In this document: positions 12,286-24,879 of the stretch, one piece after another
Numbering within the stretch: the first letter of the stretch is position 1
How the letters are laid out: each line of letters starts with the position of its first letter
DNA from: Chrysemys picta bellii
Lineage: Eukaryota > Chordata > Testudines > Emydidae
Length of the DNA stretch: 64,000 nt
NCBI RefSeq assembly: GCF_011386835.1
Contig: NC_088792.1
Location: forward strand, 220,878,394 to 220,942,393
Direction of reading: 5' to 3'
The notes under the pieces: generated by a model
Told to the model about the DNA's origin: nothing
The model's input: the letters and a program-made list of their open reading frames with translations, nothing else
Databases searched by the model: none
Translations under genes and position numbers: made by a program

Positions 12286-12531
12286 CAAGTATCAGGGGGT
12301 AGCCGTGTTAGTCTGTATCTACAAAAACAACAAGGAGTCTGGTGGCACCTTAAAGACTAACAGATTTATTTGGGCATAAGCTTTCGTGAGTAAAAACCTC
12401 ACTTCTTCGGATGCATAGAGTGAAAGTGCTTTCACTCTATGCATCCGAAGAAGTGAGGTTTTTACTCACGAAAGCTTATGCCCAAATAAATCTGTTAGTC
12501 TTTAAGGTGCCACCAGACTCCTTGTTGTTTT
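12286..12531. mobile_element. Palindromic double-copy element A1 (Penelope-like candidate)
   Basis: A full left arm (from near 12289, GTATCAGGGGGTAGCCGTG) runs to a centre near 12430 and is then repeated inverted, stopping early at CTCCTTGTTGTTTT. The target duplication TATAAAAGGCCT (12 bp) is present at 12274-12285 and 12532-12543. The right arm carries a degenerate hammerhead-like block at 12445-12483: CCGAAGA, a stem GTGAG/CTCAC, GAAA, and GC-TTAT-GC. The layout of one complete arm plus one truncated inverted arm matches 26916 and 33316. Assignment to Penelope-like retroelements is inference. Confidence 0.7.
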
Positions 12532-15500
12532 TATAAAAGGCCTGGAAATATCTCCATTTTGCCTCTTTCCTGCTCAGACCTCTGAACTATGAACTTACAC
12601 TAATGGGAGCATTCTAACCAAGGGACTGAGGATCTTCCAATAATTTGGAAGCAACCAGAGACTTGACTTAAGCCAGCAGTTTATTCTATCACTGCTACAA
12701 GCCTGATACAATAAATGCAAAGTTTTGGGATGTATTTGGTTCTTTTAACCAATTTTAACTCTTACCTTTCTCTCTCTCTTTTTATAAATAAACGTTTAGA
12801 TTTTAGATACTAAAGGATTGGCAACAGCGTGATTATTGGGTAAGATCTGAGTTGTATATTGACCTGGGTGTGTGGATGGTTCTTTAGGATCAGAAGAGCC
12901 TTTTATTTGATGAAACTGATTTTAAAGAACCACTCATCTTTAAGTCTAATGTTTTTCATGGTGATACAAGGACCGGAATGCCTAAGACAACTGCTTCTCT
13001 GACTTCTTGTTAGCCAGTGTGATGAAACAGAAGTTTACTTTTGTTGCTGGTTTGGTATATCTTATGGGAGAATAACCACCAGTTTTGGAGGGTGTCTGCA
13101 CCCCTAATTCTCAGCAGTTTGTTTTAAATTTGATATTCTTAGTGGTAACCCATGAAGGCATGGTTACAGGTTGCCATAATGGATTCCACTTTACTTAAAT
13201 GAACTCCGTGGTGTCCATCTTAGTCTCCAAGTGGAAAACTGATGCTAAAATTGTTTCCAAGGAAAACCGTTACGTATTTGTTTCCATAATGTAAAGCTTT
13301 TTCAGAATGGTAGTTAACCTACACTTACTACAGATTGTTCTCACAGTGGCTGGACCACACAGAGCCACTACTTCCTGAGCTGAAAGACTCACATCTGTTA
13401 GCCAATGACTGTAGCAAACTCAAACTTCTGTGTGAGCCACCCACTAGAAGGGGACAGAAAGCCAGACTGAGTGAACACATGTTACAGTAGGAGGGCAGAA
13501 GTAGCAATATGTAGCTGCTACGGTCAACCCCCGCTTCCCTGGCTATTTATACTGAAGCTCAAAGCCAAAAAGTTGTCTGAGCATGTTGGTGTTGGAGATA
13601 TTTATCAGGGAAATAATGTTGTGGGGCTAACAATGGTCCCAAATAAAATTAGAAAGGCAAAGAGCAAAGGTAAGACTTCAGTAAATGAACAAAACTCAAT
13701 AGGTAAACTATCAAAGTCCACACATGTACAAAGTCAACAAAACCAAACATGCATGTATAATGTCTGCGCTGATGCACTGCATTTGGTCATTTATGTTTTA
13801 GATCAATCATCATAAACTGAGTTGAAGTGAAACTCCACAGCCCAGTCTCCTTAAACTTCGAGAGACTTTGTTACTGGTTCCTATAATCTCTAAAAAGGGC
13901 CAAACCAAATATCTGAATATCTTCAAATTTTGAGAAAGTTTGGATCCAGATGACAATTTTGCCATTGGCTTCACTGGGAATTGGATAAAGTCCCAAATTA
14001 TTCCATTACCCTGTTATAGCCCTTGCTAGATAACATCAAATGCTAAGCCTAGGGTATGATGAGAAGGAATAGGTACATTGGATAAGGAAGAAGCTTCATA
14101 CTCTGGGAACAACTGTAATCATATGTAAGAATCTCTATGATAAAATTGTATTCAGTTTCCCATAGGACACAATTGTGGTGCAGTAGACACTGGCCTGAAC
14201 ACAAGGCAATGCAGAGCCACAACACTCCTCCAGGCAGAAAAAAAATCACAGTCTAATGTGCTAAGAATTCTCAAGCTGCACCAGTTCTCTCCAAGGGCAA
14301 CCTACGCGCTCTGGCCCCATTCTTCACCTCTGTTGAGACACTGTGCAACTCTGGGTGCGTGCGTGCAGGGTGGGGGTAGTAAAGATGTTCCTTGCAGGGA
14401 CATGACGCTGCATGCTGTGCAAGAGCCAGTCACAATTTGGCCGTCAGTCAGTAGATAAGCATTTCTGCATGGGCCCTGGGGTATTTATTTGATTCAGCCA
14501 CCTCCAATAATTGAAACTGCTCTTCCTCATCATCTTTCTGCCTGGTGCAATTAAAATCCACAATCATGCTACATCTGTTTAGAGAAATTATCATCTCCGG
14601 TGCATCCTAGAAATAAAAGAGCACTCCTGGTACAGAAGGTCTACATGCTGTATTGATGTGAGTGACACACTAAGCCATGTTGCCAGTTGATTAAATAAAT
14701 CCTTCTTCAAATACAAACAGTTGCAGGAAGAACTGACAGATGTATATTTTCTTCTGGGACTTATGAAACCATCTGGCTTTGTGATTTCCAGATGGAAGTT
14801 TCACAGCGAGTTCTCACTTTGAGGTTTTAAGGTATTCCATAGATCTGTATTTCCTTTTCCAGATTTGTGAGCTAAAGTATCCCCAGCATTGAAAATTATT
14901 GCTGACTAATGAAAATTGAATTTATTAGATAGTAAGATGTGTATTAGATTACCAAAACATTCCCTTAATAAATTCATTCTATTAAAAGCTGTTGCATGAT
15001 TAACGAAAAGAAGCCCTTCAAAGCAGCGTGGAGAACATCAGACTTCAACAGCTTACAGCAAACTATAATGAGACAATTAAGCCATAAAATTGTTTTCAGT
15101 CCTGCTTTTGAATTTAGTTGCTATATTTAACTTTATGCCATAAGGCAATCTCTCAAAGTTGCCTTTCTGCTGTTTCAGAACAACTTGCTTGAAACCCTTA
15201 TTGTAAAGCCGGACAAGGACAAATATACTAGTACTAAGGACACTGAAAAGCTTTAAAAACCCAAGTTATAATATAAGAAATGATAGAAGCTCAAACAGAG
15301 ATACATAACATCAAACAAAACAGACAAAACAAGACATGTATTTTGACAAAATAAGAGGTTAAAAACTCTGGGGAGCATACCCGTTCCCAACTCAAACAGT
15401 TAAAAAAAAAAAAAAAAAGGTTTCTCTCATCTTTACACTTGTATCAGGGCCTCTGCTCTCCAGACTCTGGACCACTCCACAGAGCCTTCCATTAGGTTTT

Positions 15501-17507
15501 TCATAACCCCTGATATTCCTCATCTCTGAGAGACCAGGCTCCCTCTTAAAGCCCCACCCTTGGAGTATCATCATGGGATGCCTGGTTACCTGATCCATGA
15601 GCCCGAGCCCAAGGGAGATGGATAACTAGATGCAGGTGAGGCTAAGTCAACTCCCCCTAAATGGCCTGCCCACTATATTACAGTGACCTTTGCACTCCAT
15701 GGTCTTGGGGTCAGATGGGGGCTCTTTTGGTCACTGATGTAAATTAGAGCAGCCCATGGCTTAACTGGACAGTATATGCCCCCAGAGGAGCCATTTAATT
15801 GGTCCAGGATTGTAGTGAACTCTGTCCATAGCCTCCCACCCCAGACCATCCCCTATGCTGGGGGACTAGAAGCAACAGGTGTAGAGCCATTTAGGGCACT
15901 TGTATGTTACCTGGATCTATCCTTATGCAATGGGCTCCTTAGCTGGCAGCTTAAGCCAGTTTGTGCCCCATTTGCTCTGCCTTGTAATGTAGCGAAGCCA
16001 CCATTTAAAAAAAATCACATGAGAGTCTCCCACTCTCCCACTAAGGATTGGGTTCCTTCATTTATTGTAAAACCAGAACACTGTACTCAGCTTGCGTAAG
16101 CAAGCCCCACACACTGGAAATCTCTGGGAATGGAGGGAAAAGAATCCGTCTCCCACACCATGGATATGAGAATCCCTCCCCCACTCCATGGACAGAACCA
16201 CAGATCCACTAGCTCCAACCCAGCTTCTTTCATGCCTCAAAACCACCTGAGCGGAGACCCCTGAATGGTTCTGCTGGATCAGGCCTCTTCTAGGCTGCAG
16301 AGAACAGGGCAGGACTTGGCCCACATTTACCAGTGCACTGAGCATACTATTTGCTTTGTGAAGTTCATGACTCCCTCCAGATACTATTGCATTGAGGAAG
16401 ACATGAGCTCCACAGGCAACAGAGTTCCTCTCTCTTCCCATTTCCCTACAGAACTTTTGAGCACAAGTGCTCTTGGTGGTCCTCAATTGTCACTGCTTTT
16501 TACTGCCCTTTGGAGCTTAAGAACTATTCACAGGGATCCTTTCTTCTGCCCTGCATAGATTTTATAAAGCATCATCCAGCCTAATAGACCTTAAACAGTT
16601 CCCTGTCAAGCCCTGATAACTTTATCAAGTGAGCTTTCACTGTACCAATCGGTATGTCTACTGAGTAACCTCATATTCAGAGTAATGACCTGTAACTCAA
16701 AAACAGCTTGACTAATGTTATTTTTGCTTAGCAGAAAAACACAGTAGAGAGTCATCCTGCAACGAAATCCATTGTAACAAACCAGTACTAGCTAGAACAT
16801 GCAAACCTGCGACTAGAACTGGGTCTTTTATCTCCAAAGATTATAGCTTCAATCACCTGAGCTAGGGGAAAAAGATTTTTCTAGTCTCTCTAAACTGCCA
16901 TCAATGGACAAATTGCTCATACAATATGATACACACCGTAACCATTACAGTTAGTCACAGTATTTTAATAATTAATAACTTTGCTTAATTATAAGCAATT
17001 TTCTTCAAATATAACCAATGCATCTGTTCTCAAGAAGATTTAACTATGTGGATGGTTTGAAGATGTAGCAACAAGTCATTTTTGCTAACAGGACACACAA
17101 ATTAGATACAAGTCAAAACTTCAAATCAAAATACTTAATGACCTGTAAGTCAGAATCAGTTTGACCAATTTCCCACAAACTTAGTATGAGAATTCTTCTT
17201 AATCTTCAGAGTAATTGTTAGCCATTAATTAGTATTAGTAGTGGTCAACAGTGTCTTTTCAGGAGAAAAAAGTTGGAGTTATTTCTATGCATGAATAGTT
17301 TAATTTTACTGTGTACAATAATCTCTGTATCCAAACTGAAATCATTCTTTCAAAAATTGTTTTCTTTTCTTCTTTTCATTGAAGAGCCGGCCACTATAAA
17401 TACTGTAAGAACAACAAAACTGAAAAACACAGTTTTGGCAAATAAAAATGATCTGAGAGTTAATATTAGTAGTAGTTTTTCCATCTGCTACTCTGTTTAT
17501 TACTGAC

Positions 17508-17716
17508 CTTCACAGCAGTCCTGCCACAATCTCAAATCAATCTTTGGTATCTCACTGCAGCTCATGTATCCCTGAGGGTAGTCTGCCTTTAAGAAGACAT
17601 CAGGCTGGACCTGCTGGATGTTGTCCCCATTGTCACAGAGTACACGTGCCAAAGAGGCCTGCTTCAGCTGAGTGAGTTGTGCCATTGTAAACACTCCAGG
17701 ATTTTCATACCAAAAC
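17508..17716 (-). CDS. PXDNL: PXDNL exon: end of the peroxidase domain
   Basis: A 209-bp exon with acceptor GACTAG ending at 17717 and donor GTCAGT from 17507. It opens with the last base of an Arg codon and gives [20 protein letters not shown], then [36 protein letters not shown]. The [10 protein letters not shown] and CDN blocks are typical of the last part of the animal haem peroxidase fold. [10 protein letters not shown] and DNGD.IQQVQ match PXDNL better than PXDN. The donor splits the Asp codon completed by the exon at 3298, across a 14.1-kb intron. Confidence 0.95.
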
Positions 17717-17931
17717 CTAGTCAGCAGGCAAAAAGATACGACATCAGGGATCTGCTGCCTCAGAATTAACAGCATGTCAAACAGTGATAATGGGCAAAGA
17801 TAAGAGCAGACAGAGAATGCACCATATGGAAGGGATCACATTTGTTCTCCAATTAAATTTACTTTAATGGCTTTCATGTTTTATCAAATTCTTAAATGTT
17901 ATGATCTTGAACTGTTACCTGGGGTATGTCT

Positions 17932-18212
17932 ACAACACTGCAAATGGAATTGTGACTGCAGCATGCATAGACATACTGAGCTAGCTTTGATCTGACTAGC
18001 TTAAATAACAATAGCAGTGAGGCCCTGGCCACACAGGCAGCAGCACAGGCTGTACAACTCCACCTGGGACCCAGGGTATGTACTCAACTGGCTAGCCAGT
18101 GCTGCTGCAGCAGCTTCACTGCTACTGTTATTCCAGCTAACTAGATGAAAGCTAGCTCAGGTATGTCTACATATGCAGCAGTGTAGATGTAGACTGCAGT
18201 GTAGATGTACCC
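17932..18212. mobile_element. Harbinger-like MITE
   Basis: Starts GGGTATGTCTACAACACTG and ends GTGTAGATGTACCC, inverted termini of the Harbinger/PIF kind. The interior has no coding sequence and repeats the GCTAGCT.. motif on both sides (near 17980 and 18150), so much of it folds back. The 3-bp target duplication is not clear. Confidence 0.6.
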
Positions 18213-20851
18213 AGAGTAGAGAGATTGGGCATACATGATGATGAAGCATGTTACCAAACTGGAGTTCCCAGCATTTCCTGTATCATAAATAAATGTTTCA
18301 AATTGTGCAGCATTCTGACATTCAGCGTTCAAATGTCAGCATTCTGATATTTTATATAACGGAAAATATCAACATACCAAAAAAACCCCGACCAAACAGC
18401 AGCATATAAGTGACAAGAATCATGCCTGCCCCAAATCAGTCTCATGATAGGATCTCATATCCCATTCTACCTCTGCATCTCCTCATATGTTTGCTAATTT
18501 CAGGCTTCAATCTGAGAAGGGCTGAGCTGAGATCTGGTTGAAATTTTTTCAGTCTTCTTAGCATATGCGCGACATGCCTCATGTGGCACATGACCAGGAT
18601 TCTTTACTGAATTTGGTCCACTACTTTTTCCGGTTAAGAGAGCTTTTAAATAGCTTTTTAGAAATATTTTTTCATGTAAAACTATCGATCTCGTTTGAAA
18701 CATTTGTTTTTTGTGAAAAATGCCATGCTATTATTTTTTTCTAAAACTTATTAAAAACATGTTTAAAATAGAAAGCCCTATTGAAATGGTTAATGACATT
18801 TATCATTTACTAATACCCAGCACACAAACTATTTCAATAATATTTGTAAAAAAAAAAGTTTGTTTTAATTGTGAATATTTTCAAATAAATGGAAAAATGG
18901 ATCCATTCCAAATCCTTAGAAATGAAAAAAAGTATGAATCATATTGCAAAACAAAGACAAAGCCCTTATATTATAAGCTCTTTATGACAGGGACAGTGTG
19001 TTTTAACATGTTAGTAAATCACCATGCACTTCACAGTACTGTGCTATTTAAATAAATAAGTAAATAATAGCTTTTAAAATGCTAAATGCATATGTTTCAC
19101 TACTCTCCTCTCTTGAGATGAGACAGATTTGCTTAGCTCTTCTAGGTCTAACTCCTTATTTAAAAAAAATAATTATTTTAAATTTTTGTTTTTAAAAATA
19201 TCACATTTTATTGTACTGCAGAGAAGTCATGGAAACAACAAAGGGTTTATTCCCGATCTGAACTGGAGGATATACACTAGTACTGGAGTGTTCCACAAAT
19301 GAGATAAATACTGCTCTCAACCCTCCCCCATCTCGCTAGGGAAGTTTGGTTGGACCAGCAGTGGAATGGGTCTGGTGAGTACTTGTGCACAGCCATGCTG
19401 GAGCACTTCCCCTCCATGCACACTCCTGGTGCCTCAGAGTGCATGTAGGGAATGTGCCTTCAGGGAAGGGGAAAGTGTTCACCTCCTCCCTCTGCTTCCC
19501 ATTGGCTTGCTCAGGGTGTGTATGGGGTAGCTGATTGGCTCTCTTGGGCGTCAGCGACCTTCCGTACTTCAAACCCTGCTGGGGCAGACAGGGTAGAAGT
19601 TTGCATTCCTTGCAGCATCATGGATGCCCGTTTTTAGTTTATAGGAATAAGAATAGGAATTGAGTATTAGAAAACAATCTGGAAACGTCTAGTGGGTGCT
19701 GTGCAGACAAAAGGCTGGAAGGGCCAGCTTCCAGAGGAAAACAGTACAAGACCCAGGATATGGCTGGTGTACCTACTAGCCTATAGGGAAGGAGATACCG
19801 TAAGTGTTCAGGGATTGAGGTATCCTTTGGAGAATCATAATTCCTCCTCATGGGTGGGAATGGCAAGATCATTTAGACCTGGGCTGAGACTTAGGTTTAA
19901 GCTGAAGAAGATCAGATGAAATGGATTGGTTATATGACATGAGGCCATTTAACCATGCACTGTATCCAGTAAAATGTCTTGAATTCAAGGAGCATGAAGG
20001 CGGTTGATAGCCCCCTTTGGTTAAAGTTATAAAGTTGCAGCCTGCTTCCTTAGCATCCATCCCTGTTTCATTCACCTGCATGTCCTGATCAATACCAATA
20101 ACCTAAAATATATGACAGCTTTTTAATTTTAGATTTAGTAAACACTGGCAACAAGGGCAAATGATTACAGGGAAAGAGGGTTAGAAGCTTGTCTATTGTC
20201 CTACAAATATCTCTGTACAACTATCAAGAAATTAGTAAAAAAAAATCATTTAAATCTAAAATCATTTAGTTTTAACATTTCTTCACTTTTGCTGTCAGCT
20301 GATAAACTGGTAAATCAGCTACAGTTTAACAATAAAAAGCCCCAACCTCCTTAGATTCTTTCAAGCCTCAGTTATGATGGACTCAAATACTATTGTACGC
20401 TATGTCAAATCTGAGGTATATTATGCGTGTGTAGGCACCCTTTATTAGCGCGGCCTCTGAACTTCATTTCTAGTGTTCCAGTTGGGAAAATCTTGAGCAC
20501 TGCAATCCAGCCATGGAGACTAAAACTCCCATGATGCCTTGGGTGAAGAGAGAATGCCCATGCGCAGTGGGCTCCATTTTGGAAAGGTGCTGAGATTGTT
20601 TTAGTGGAGCTCTGTCCATAGATGCTGATAATCTGCTGTCAGGAAGCCAGAAGCTGCTGCTGAAAGCCTGCTGAAAAGATTTTAAATAGGGAGCCTCAGG
20701 TGTGGATGGTGGCTTCACTGGACACAGGGCAGAGACTGTTGCTGTTCCTAGAGCTAACTGAGGTGGACTTGTAGTGACGTCAGTATGAGTAACCACCACC
20801 CTTGTTTGGGAAAGTGCTTGCAAGAGAAGGGGACAGCAAAGAGACCTTAAG

Positions 20852-21045
20852 GGGGAGGGATAGTGGTTTGAGCATTGGCCTGTTAAACCCAGCGTTGTGA
20901 GTTCAATCCTTGAGGGGGCCACTTGGGGATCGGGGGCAAAATCAGTACTTGGTCCTGCTAGTGAAGGCAGGGGGCTGGACTAGATGACCTTTCAAGGTCC
21001 CTTCCAGTTCTGGGAGATAGGATATCTCCATTAATTTTTTTTTAA
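20852..21045 (+). mobile_element. tRNA-derived SINE with a CR1-like tail (turtle type)
   Basis: A tRNA-like head (GGGATAGTGGTTTGAGC, then a B-box-like GAGTTCAATCC) is followed by a unique middle and a tail GGACTAGATGACCTTTCAAG and GTCCCTTCCAGTTCT, which is CR1-like. It ends in an A/T-rich run. This is the layout of the tRNA-Lys-related SINEs of cryptodire turtles, mobilised by CR1-type LINEs. A few bases of the A box seem deleted compared with the usual TAGCTCAGTGG, so this copy is probably transcriptionally dead. Confidence 0.85.
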
Positions 21046-21502
21046 AGGGGTTGTCTGAGTCTGCGAGGAGGCAGAGTGGTCTTCTCATGGAACCAGAATC
21101 CAGGGTTGCAGACATTTGGTTAAAACAACTCCAGTCTTCAGAGAGGGTGTGCAGCTTGGCATGATCCCAAATTAGAATTGTTCTGCCCCTTGTTGCCTTG
21201 GCTGGACTGATTCACCAGACCACCAGAGTGCTGTCTCCAGCTTCAAGATCTTCAAGTGCACCCATGCAAGGAAGAGTTTAGAACTCTGAAATCCAGAGGA
21301 GTGTACCCTCGGGGGAGGTAGAAGGTTGCAGTGTAAATGCACGTTAGATAAGTTTCCTCTACTACTGAATATTGTATTTGTTAATTGATTTATTGAACTG
21401 CCCCCTGCTGATTTAACTGAGTAGTGACATTCAGTCTCAGTCTGTTATGCCATGTTTCCTTAAATTGTTAAGTAAAGGTGTGTTAACTTTAATCTAAATG
21501 TT

Positions 21503-21596
21503 TATATTGTTTTATAATTGGTATTCTTAAAGTAGAGCCATTGCACAGTGTATATTGTTTTATAATTGGTATTCTTAAAGTAGAGCCATTGCACAG
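21503..21596. repeat. 48-bp tandem duplication, two copies
   Basis: The segment beginning TATATTGTTTTATAATTGG and ending CATTGCACAG occurs at 21503-21548 and again at 21551-21596 with no mismatch, offset by 48 bp. The perfect identity implies a recent event or an assembly artefact. Confidence 0.95.
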
Positions 21597-21920
21597 ATTA
21601 GCTCAGGTCTATTCCTGGAGCCTCCCAAGGCACACCATTGAATGTGTACAGGGCCCAGCCAGATGGAGGCCCCACCTATTTTAATTCCCTTTACAAGTAA
21701 AATGACTGCAGCAGAGGGGTGGACAGAGGATTCCCACCTATCCAACATCTCCACTGGGAGACTCAGGATCTCATTTACTGTCAACAACATCAGGTGCCTG
21801 GACACACAGGTGAGTGTTGCCTGCTCCCAAGTAACCCAGGGAGGAAAGGATGATTACATTTGTATGGTATGCAACTAGATTAGCATTTTATGGACACAAC
21901 TATCATGCAAACCTGATTAC

Positions 21921-22055
21921 CTATCTCCATCCCTGAGACGTTGAAACTGAGTGACAAAAAGGCACATTAGGGTTGGTCCCACTCTTGTACCAGGAATCAG
22001 GTCCTCCACCATCAGAGCTGGCCAAAAGTCGATGTTCAGTGGTGTACCATACAGC
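21921..22055 (-). CDS. PXDNL: PXDNL exon: C-terminal part of the peroxidase domain
   Basis: A 135-bp exon, acceptor TTTTCTAG ending at 22056, donor GTAATC from 21920. The first base completes the Lys codon split after KLK in the large exon. The product is [19 protein letters not shown] followed by [20 protein letters not shown] and LRDGDR. This is the highly conserved C-terminal helical part of peroxidasin-type haem peroxidases. All phases agree with the flanking exons. Two hAT-type MITEs (22442 and 25319) lie in the adjoining upstream intron. Confidence 0.95.
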   Translation of the reverse strand, partial: AVWYTTEHRLLASSDGGGPDSWYKSGTNPNVPFCHSVSTSQGWR

Positions 22056-22441
22056 CTAGAAAAAGAATCCAGGTAAAACTCACATTACAAACATGGCGCT
22101 AGACTGGCATTTTGCTTCAGGCTCATTCTCTTTGGAATGTAGATGTTTTTACAGAGGTTACTTAATCATTACAAACTTTTTTTGAAAGTCAAAACACACA
22201 CAATGATTTCTCATCAAAAGAATTCTTATGATCTCACAACCTCCAAAAATGTTTTTGACCTGCTCACTAGGCAGCTTCTCAGATTTAAGATTTCAAAATG
22301 TGTCTGAGACACAGTGAAAAAAAATATTGGGATGAGTAGATCCAGCTCCGACCCACCATTGCCTTCCTCTTTGAACACTAAACAGAATAAATATACATTT
22401 TTCAGCAACATTATTTTAGTAAAGAAAACAGCAGTTCTAGT

Positions 22442-22681
22442 CAGGGCCGGCTCCAGGCACCAGCCCAGCAAGCAGGTGCTTGGGGCGGCCAACGGAGAGG
22501 GGCGGCACGTCCGGCTCTTCGGCGGTGGGTCCCTCAGTCCCTCTTGGAGCGAAGGACCTGCCGCCGAATTGCCACCGAAAACTGAAGTGGCGGCGGTAGA
22601 GCAGATCATGATTGCGGCTTTTTTTTTTCTTTCTTTTTCTTTTTGCTGCTTGGGGCGGCAAAAACCTTGGAGCTGGCCCTG
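22442..22681. mobile_element. Non-autonomous hAT element, copy 1
   Basis: The 240-bp element starts CAGGGCCGGCTCCAGGCACC and its far end on the minus strand reads CAGGGCCAGCTCCAAGG. A perfect 8-bp duplication GTTCTAGT flanks it (22434-22441 and 22682-22689). It includes GC-rich sequence and a T/C-rich tract near 22618-22645. It is the same family as 25319-25535. No coding sequence. Confidence 0.93.
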
Positions 22682-23041
22682 GTTCTAGTGGATTTGGAAT
22701 CTAAAAAAAAAAAATTTGCAGTATATTAATAAGGAGACCAATCATTTTGCATCTAGATCAAGTGTTAAAAGACATAATATTTCTAGTCTGTAAAACTAGA
22801 AAGCCAGTGCCTCCCGTATTCTTTAGTTTTAAATGGACTGATTATTTTAATGAAACTGTTTCTCTGGTCAAACTGTACAGGGAGACTTTGGCAAACCAGT
22901 AAAGTGCTTAAAACCACCATGGCTTATTGTTAAAAAGCAACCTAGTCAGCAGCTGTAAAGTGGCCATGCAGTTTGACCAAGGCAGGAGGGGAGGGGGGTT
23001 TAGGGTGCCTCAGAAAGGGGAGCTTGACCCCGCGTCCCTCC

Positions 23042-23560
23042 TGATAAGAATTGTGTTAAAGTTGCTGACACATGTGTTTTAAAAGAATAGAATATGCCCC
23101 AGGAATGTCTATTGAGGTCTCAAGGTTGCAAGTTCTGAAAAAACCCACACCTGGTTAATCAATAATCAGAAGGAGCCTCTTGCTTGCCCAGTGGAACTGT
23201 TTGCGTGACAAGTTTTCTTTAAGGGACATGTCATTGTATTACTCATGTATAAATAAGGGGAAAAAGCTTGAGTTAGGTGGGACTCTCCTTTGGAGGAACT
23301 CTTCAGGATTGGTCTCTCCCTCTGGATGCATCTTGTATTCCCCACAGGCAGACGGGCTGCCACTGTGCCACTCGAGAGCCACACTCAGCTTTGGTAATTA
23401 TCAAGGGTTGAAGGTGTTTTATTAATCTTGTTGTAGACGTGTGTAAGTGCTTGAGGCTAAGTAAAGTTTAGCTTTAAGTAAAAGCACTCTTGTGTTGTCC
23501 TGTTTGTGCCGGCCATCTATCGGTCGGACGGACGGGTCTCCCCTGATTTATTTCCTAACA
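23042..23560 (+). mobile_element. Solo LTR candidate
   Basis: The 519-bp unit starts TGATAAGAATTGTG and ends TTTCCTAACA, flanked by perfect 5-bp CCTCC (23037-23041 and 23561-23565). A TATAAATAAGG box near 23249 and a GC-rich U5-like end (GGTCGGACGGACGGGTCTC) fit a plus-strand LTR of an endogenous retrovirus. No internal genes adjoin. The exact left end is the least certain part. Confidence 0.6.
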
Positions 23561-23720
23561 CCTCCTTGCACAGAGTAAAAGTTACCAAGAGCTTTGGGTT
23601 AAAAAAACCCCGGGTAACACTACATACTGCTTTGATTTTTAATTATATGAAATCCAAGAAAGGATCTCGGAATACTGCAATTTAATGATTAATGTTGTTC
23701 ATTAACATGGATAATAAGTA

Positions 23721-23914
23721 CACCTCTACCCCGATATAACGCTGTCCTCGGGAGCCAAAAAAATCTTACCACGTTATAGGTGAAACTGCATTATATTGAA
23801 CTTGCTTTGATCTGCCGGAGTGCGCAGCCCCGCCACCCCCCTCGGGAGCACTGCTTTACCGCGTTATATCCGAATTTGTGTTATATCAGGTCGCGTTATA
23901 TCGGGGTAGAGATG
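23721..23914. mobile_element. Tc1/mariner-type MITE
   Basis: TA flanks both ends (23719-23720 and 23915-23916). The termini CACCTCTACCCCGATATAAC and, on the other strand, CATCTCTACCCCGATATAAC differ at one base in 20. The 194-bp element is non-coding and AT-rich, with a CpG-rich middle. It appears comparatively young. Confidence 0.88.
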
Positions 23915-24879
23915 TAGTTGCCAGAAGATCAGGAATAGAAATTATACAGGAGATTTTCTACATCCCAATCAAAGTAGATATATTTCTAAAGTGTTCCTAA
24001 AACATCAGACAATGTGGATTTTTAGTAATCACATTCGGCAAAATAAAGGTATCAAATATCTGCTATTGCTCTTGATGCAAAGCAGACCAGCAATAGGGCA
24101 ATCTTGGACTATTTATTATTTTTATTTGTATTATGGTAGCATCCACAGTGTGTGAGGCACTGTTCAAACACACAGGGCCTGATGCAAAGCTCTTGAAGTA
24201 AATGGCAACCATTCTAAAATGGATTTTAGATCAGGCCAATAAGGAGCCACCCAAAGAGCTCACAGCTCAAGAGAAACACAGTGACAGGTGAAGAGTGTTG
24301 GAGAGGGGTTATACATATAATCACATTTCTTCATTATTTTTATGAGGCCTGTCCTGCTTTGAAAGTACTTTTCTCTTTAAGTAAAGCAATGACGGAGACC
24401 TAACATTTATGTCTTATTTATCCTAGCTCAGAAAGACACATGCAGGCCAGGTTCTCTGGTGCTTTTCAGACACTTTGTGCTGCTCACGAGGCGGAAAGGT
24501 GTTGCAACCTAGTCACAAATTCCCAACAGAAAATTCATTTGGCATATGGAAACTCCCTGCTGGGCATAAATATTCCACAGGTAGGTCTGCACCTCTGTTC
24601 ACCCGCAGCACAGGGAGCGTGGCAGGACAGAGCTGAGCAGAGCATCACTAATCCTCCACTGATGCAGGGTTCTCATTAAAGACTGTACATCAGTAGCAGA
24701 AATTAGAATATTCCAGCAGCAGCTCTACCAGTGGTGTAGGAGCCAGGGACAACCTTCAGAGTCAAAGAGCCAGTCTTTGCCCCACCCCAGCCCATCCTGC
24801 ATCCCCCTTCTGCTCTGAGCAATGCTCTGATGCGGGAGAGAGCCCATTCTGTTATCTAGACTTGATACGCTCATCACAG

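Larger units (their letters stand above)
3419..17507 (-). other. PXDNL intron, 14.1 kb
   Basis: Intron between the exons ending at 17508 and starting at 3418. It holds, in order, a palindromic repeat (3533), an L1 fragment (4050), MITEs (4493, 5487), a fragment of palindrome family B (6184), an L2 with a nested hAT (7390-8990), an L2/CR1-like tail (about 9870-9945), a long LTR-type element (11063) and a palindromic double-copy insertion (12286). From about 12544 to 17507 I see only unclassified, AT-rich sequence with a 17-base poly(A) run at 15402-15418. Confidence 0.7.
17717..21920 (-). other. PXDNL intron, 4.2 kb
   Basis: Intron containing a Harbinger-like MITE (17932), a tRNA-derived SINE (20852) and a 48-bp tandem duplication (21503). 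Sequence from 18213 to about 20460 is AT-rich and unclassified. The moderately GC-rich stretch 20460-21500 may belong to one older LTR-like repeat, but I could not define its ends. Confidence 0.65.

Noticed and set aside
12286..12531. CRISPR or tandem repeat array
   Set aside because: The repeats are inverted pairs, not regularly spaced direct repeats, and the genome is vertebrate.
20470..20922. A 150-residue minus-strand frame
   Set aside because: Its N-terminus is the reverse of the tRNA-derived SINE head and the rest shows no domain.
20852..20925. A functional tRNA gene
   Set aside because: The head is tRNA-like but lacks a complete A box and cloverleaf, and continues into a SINE body.
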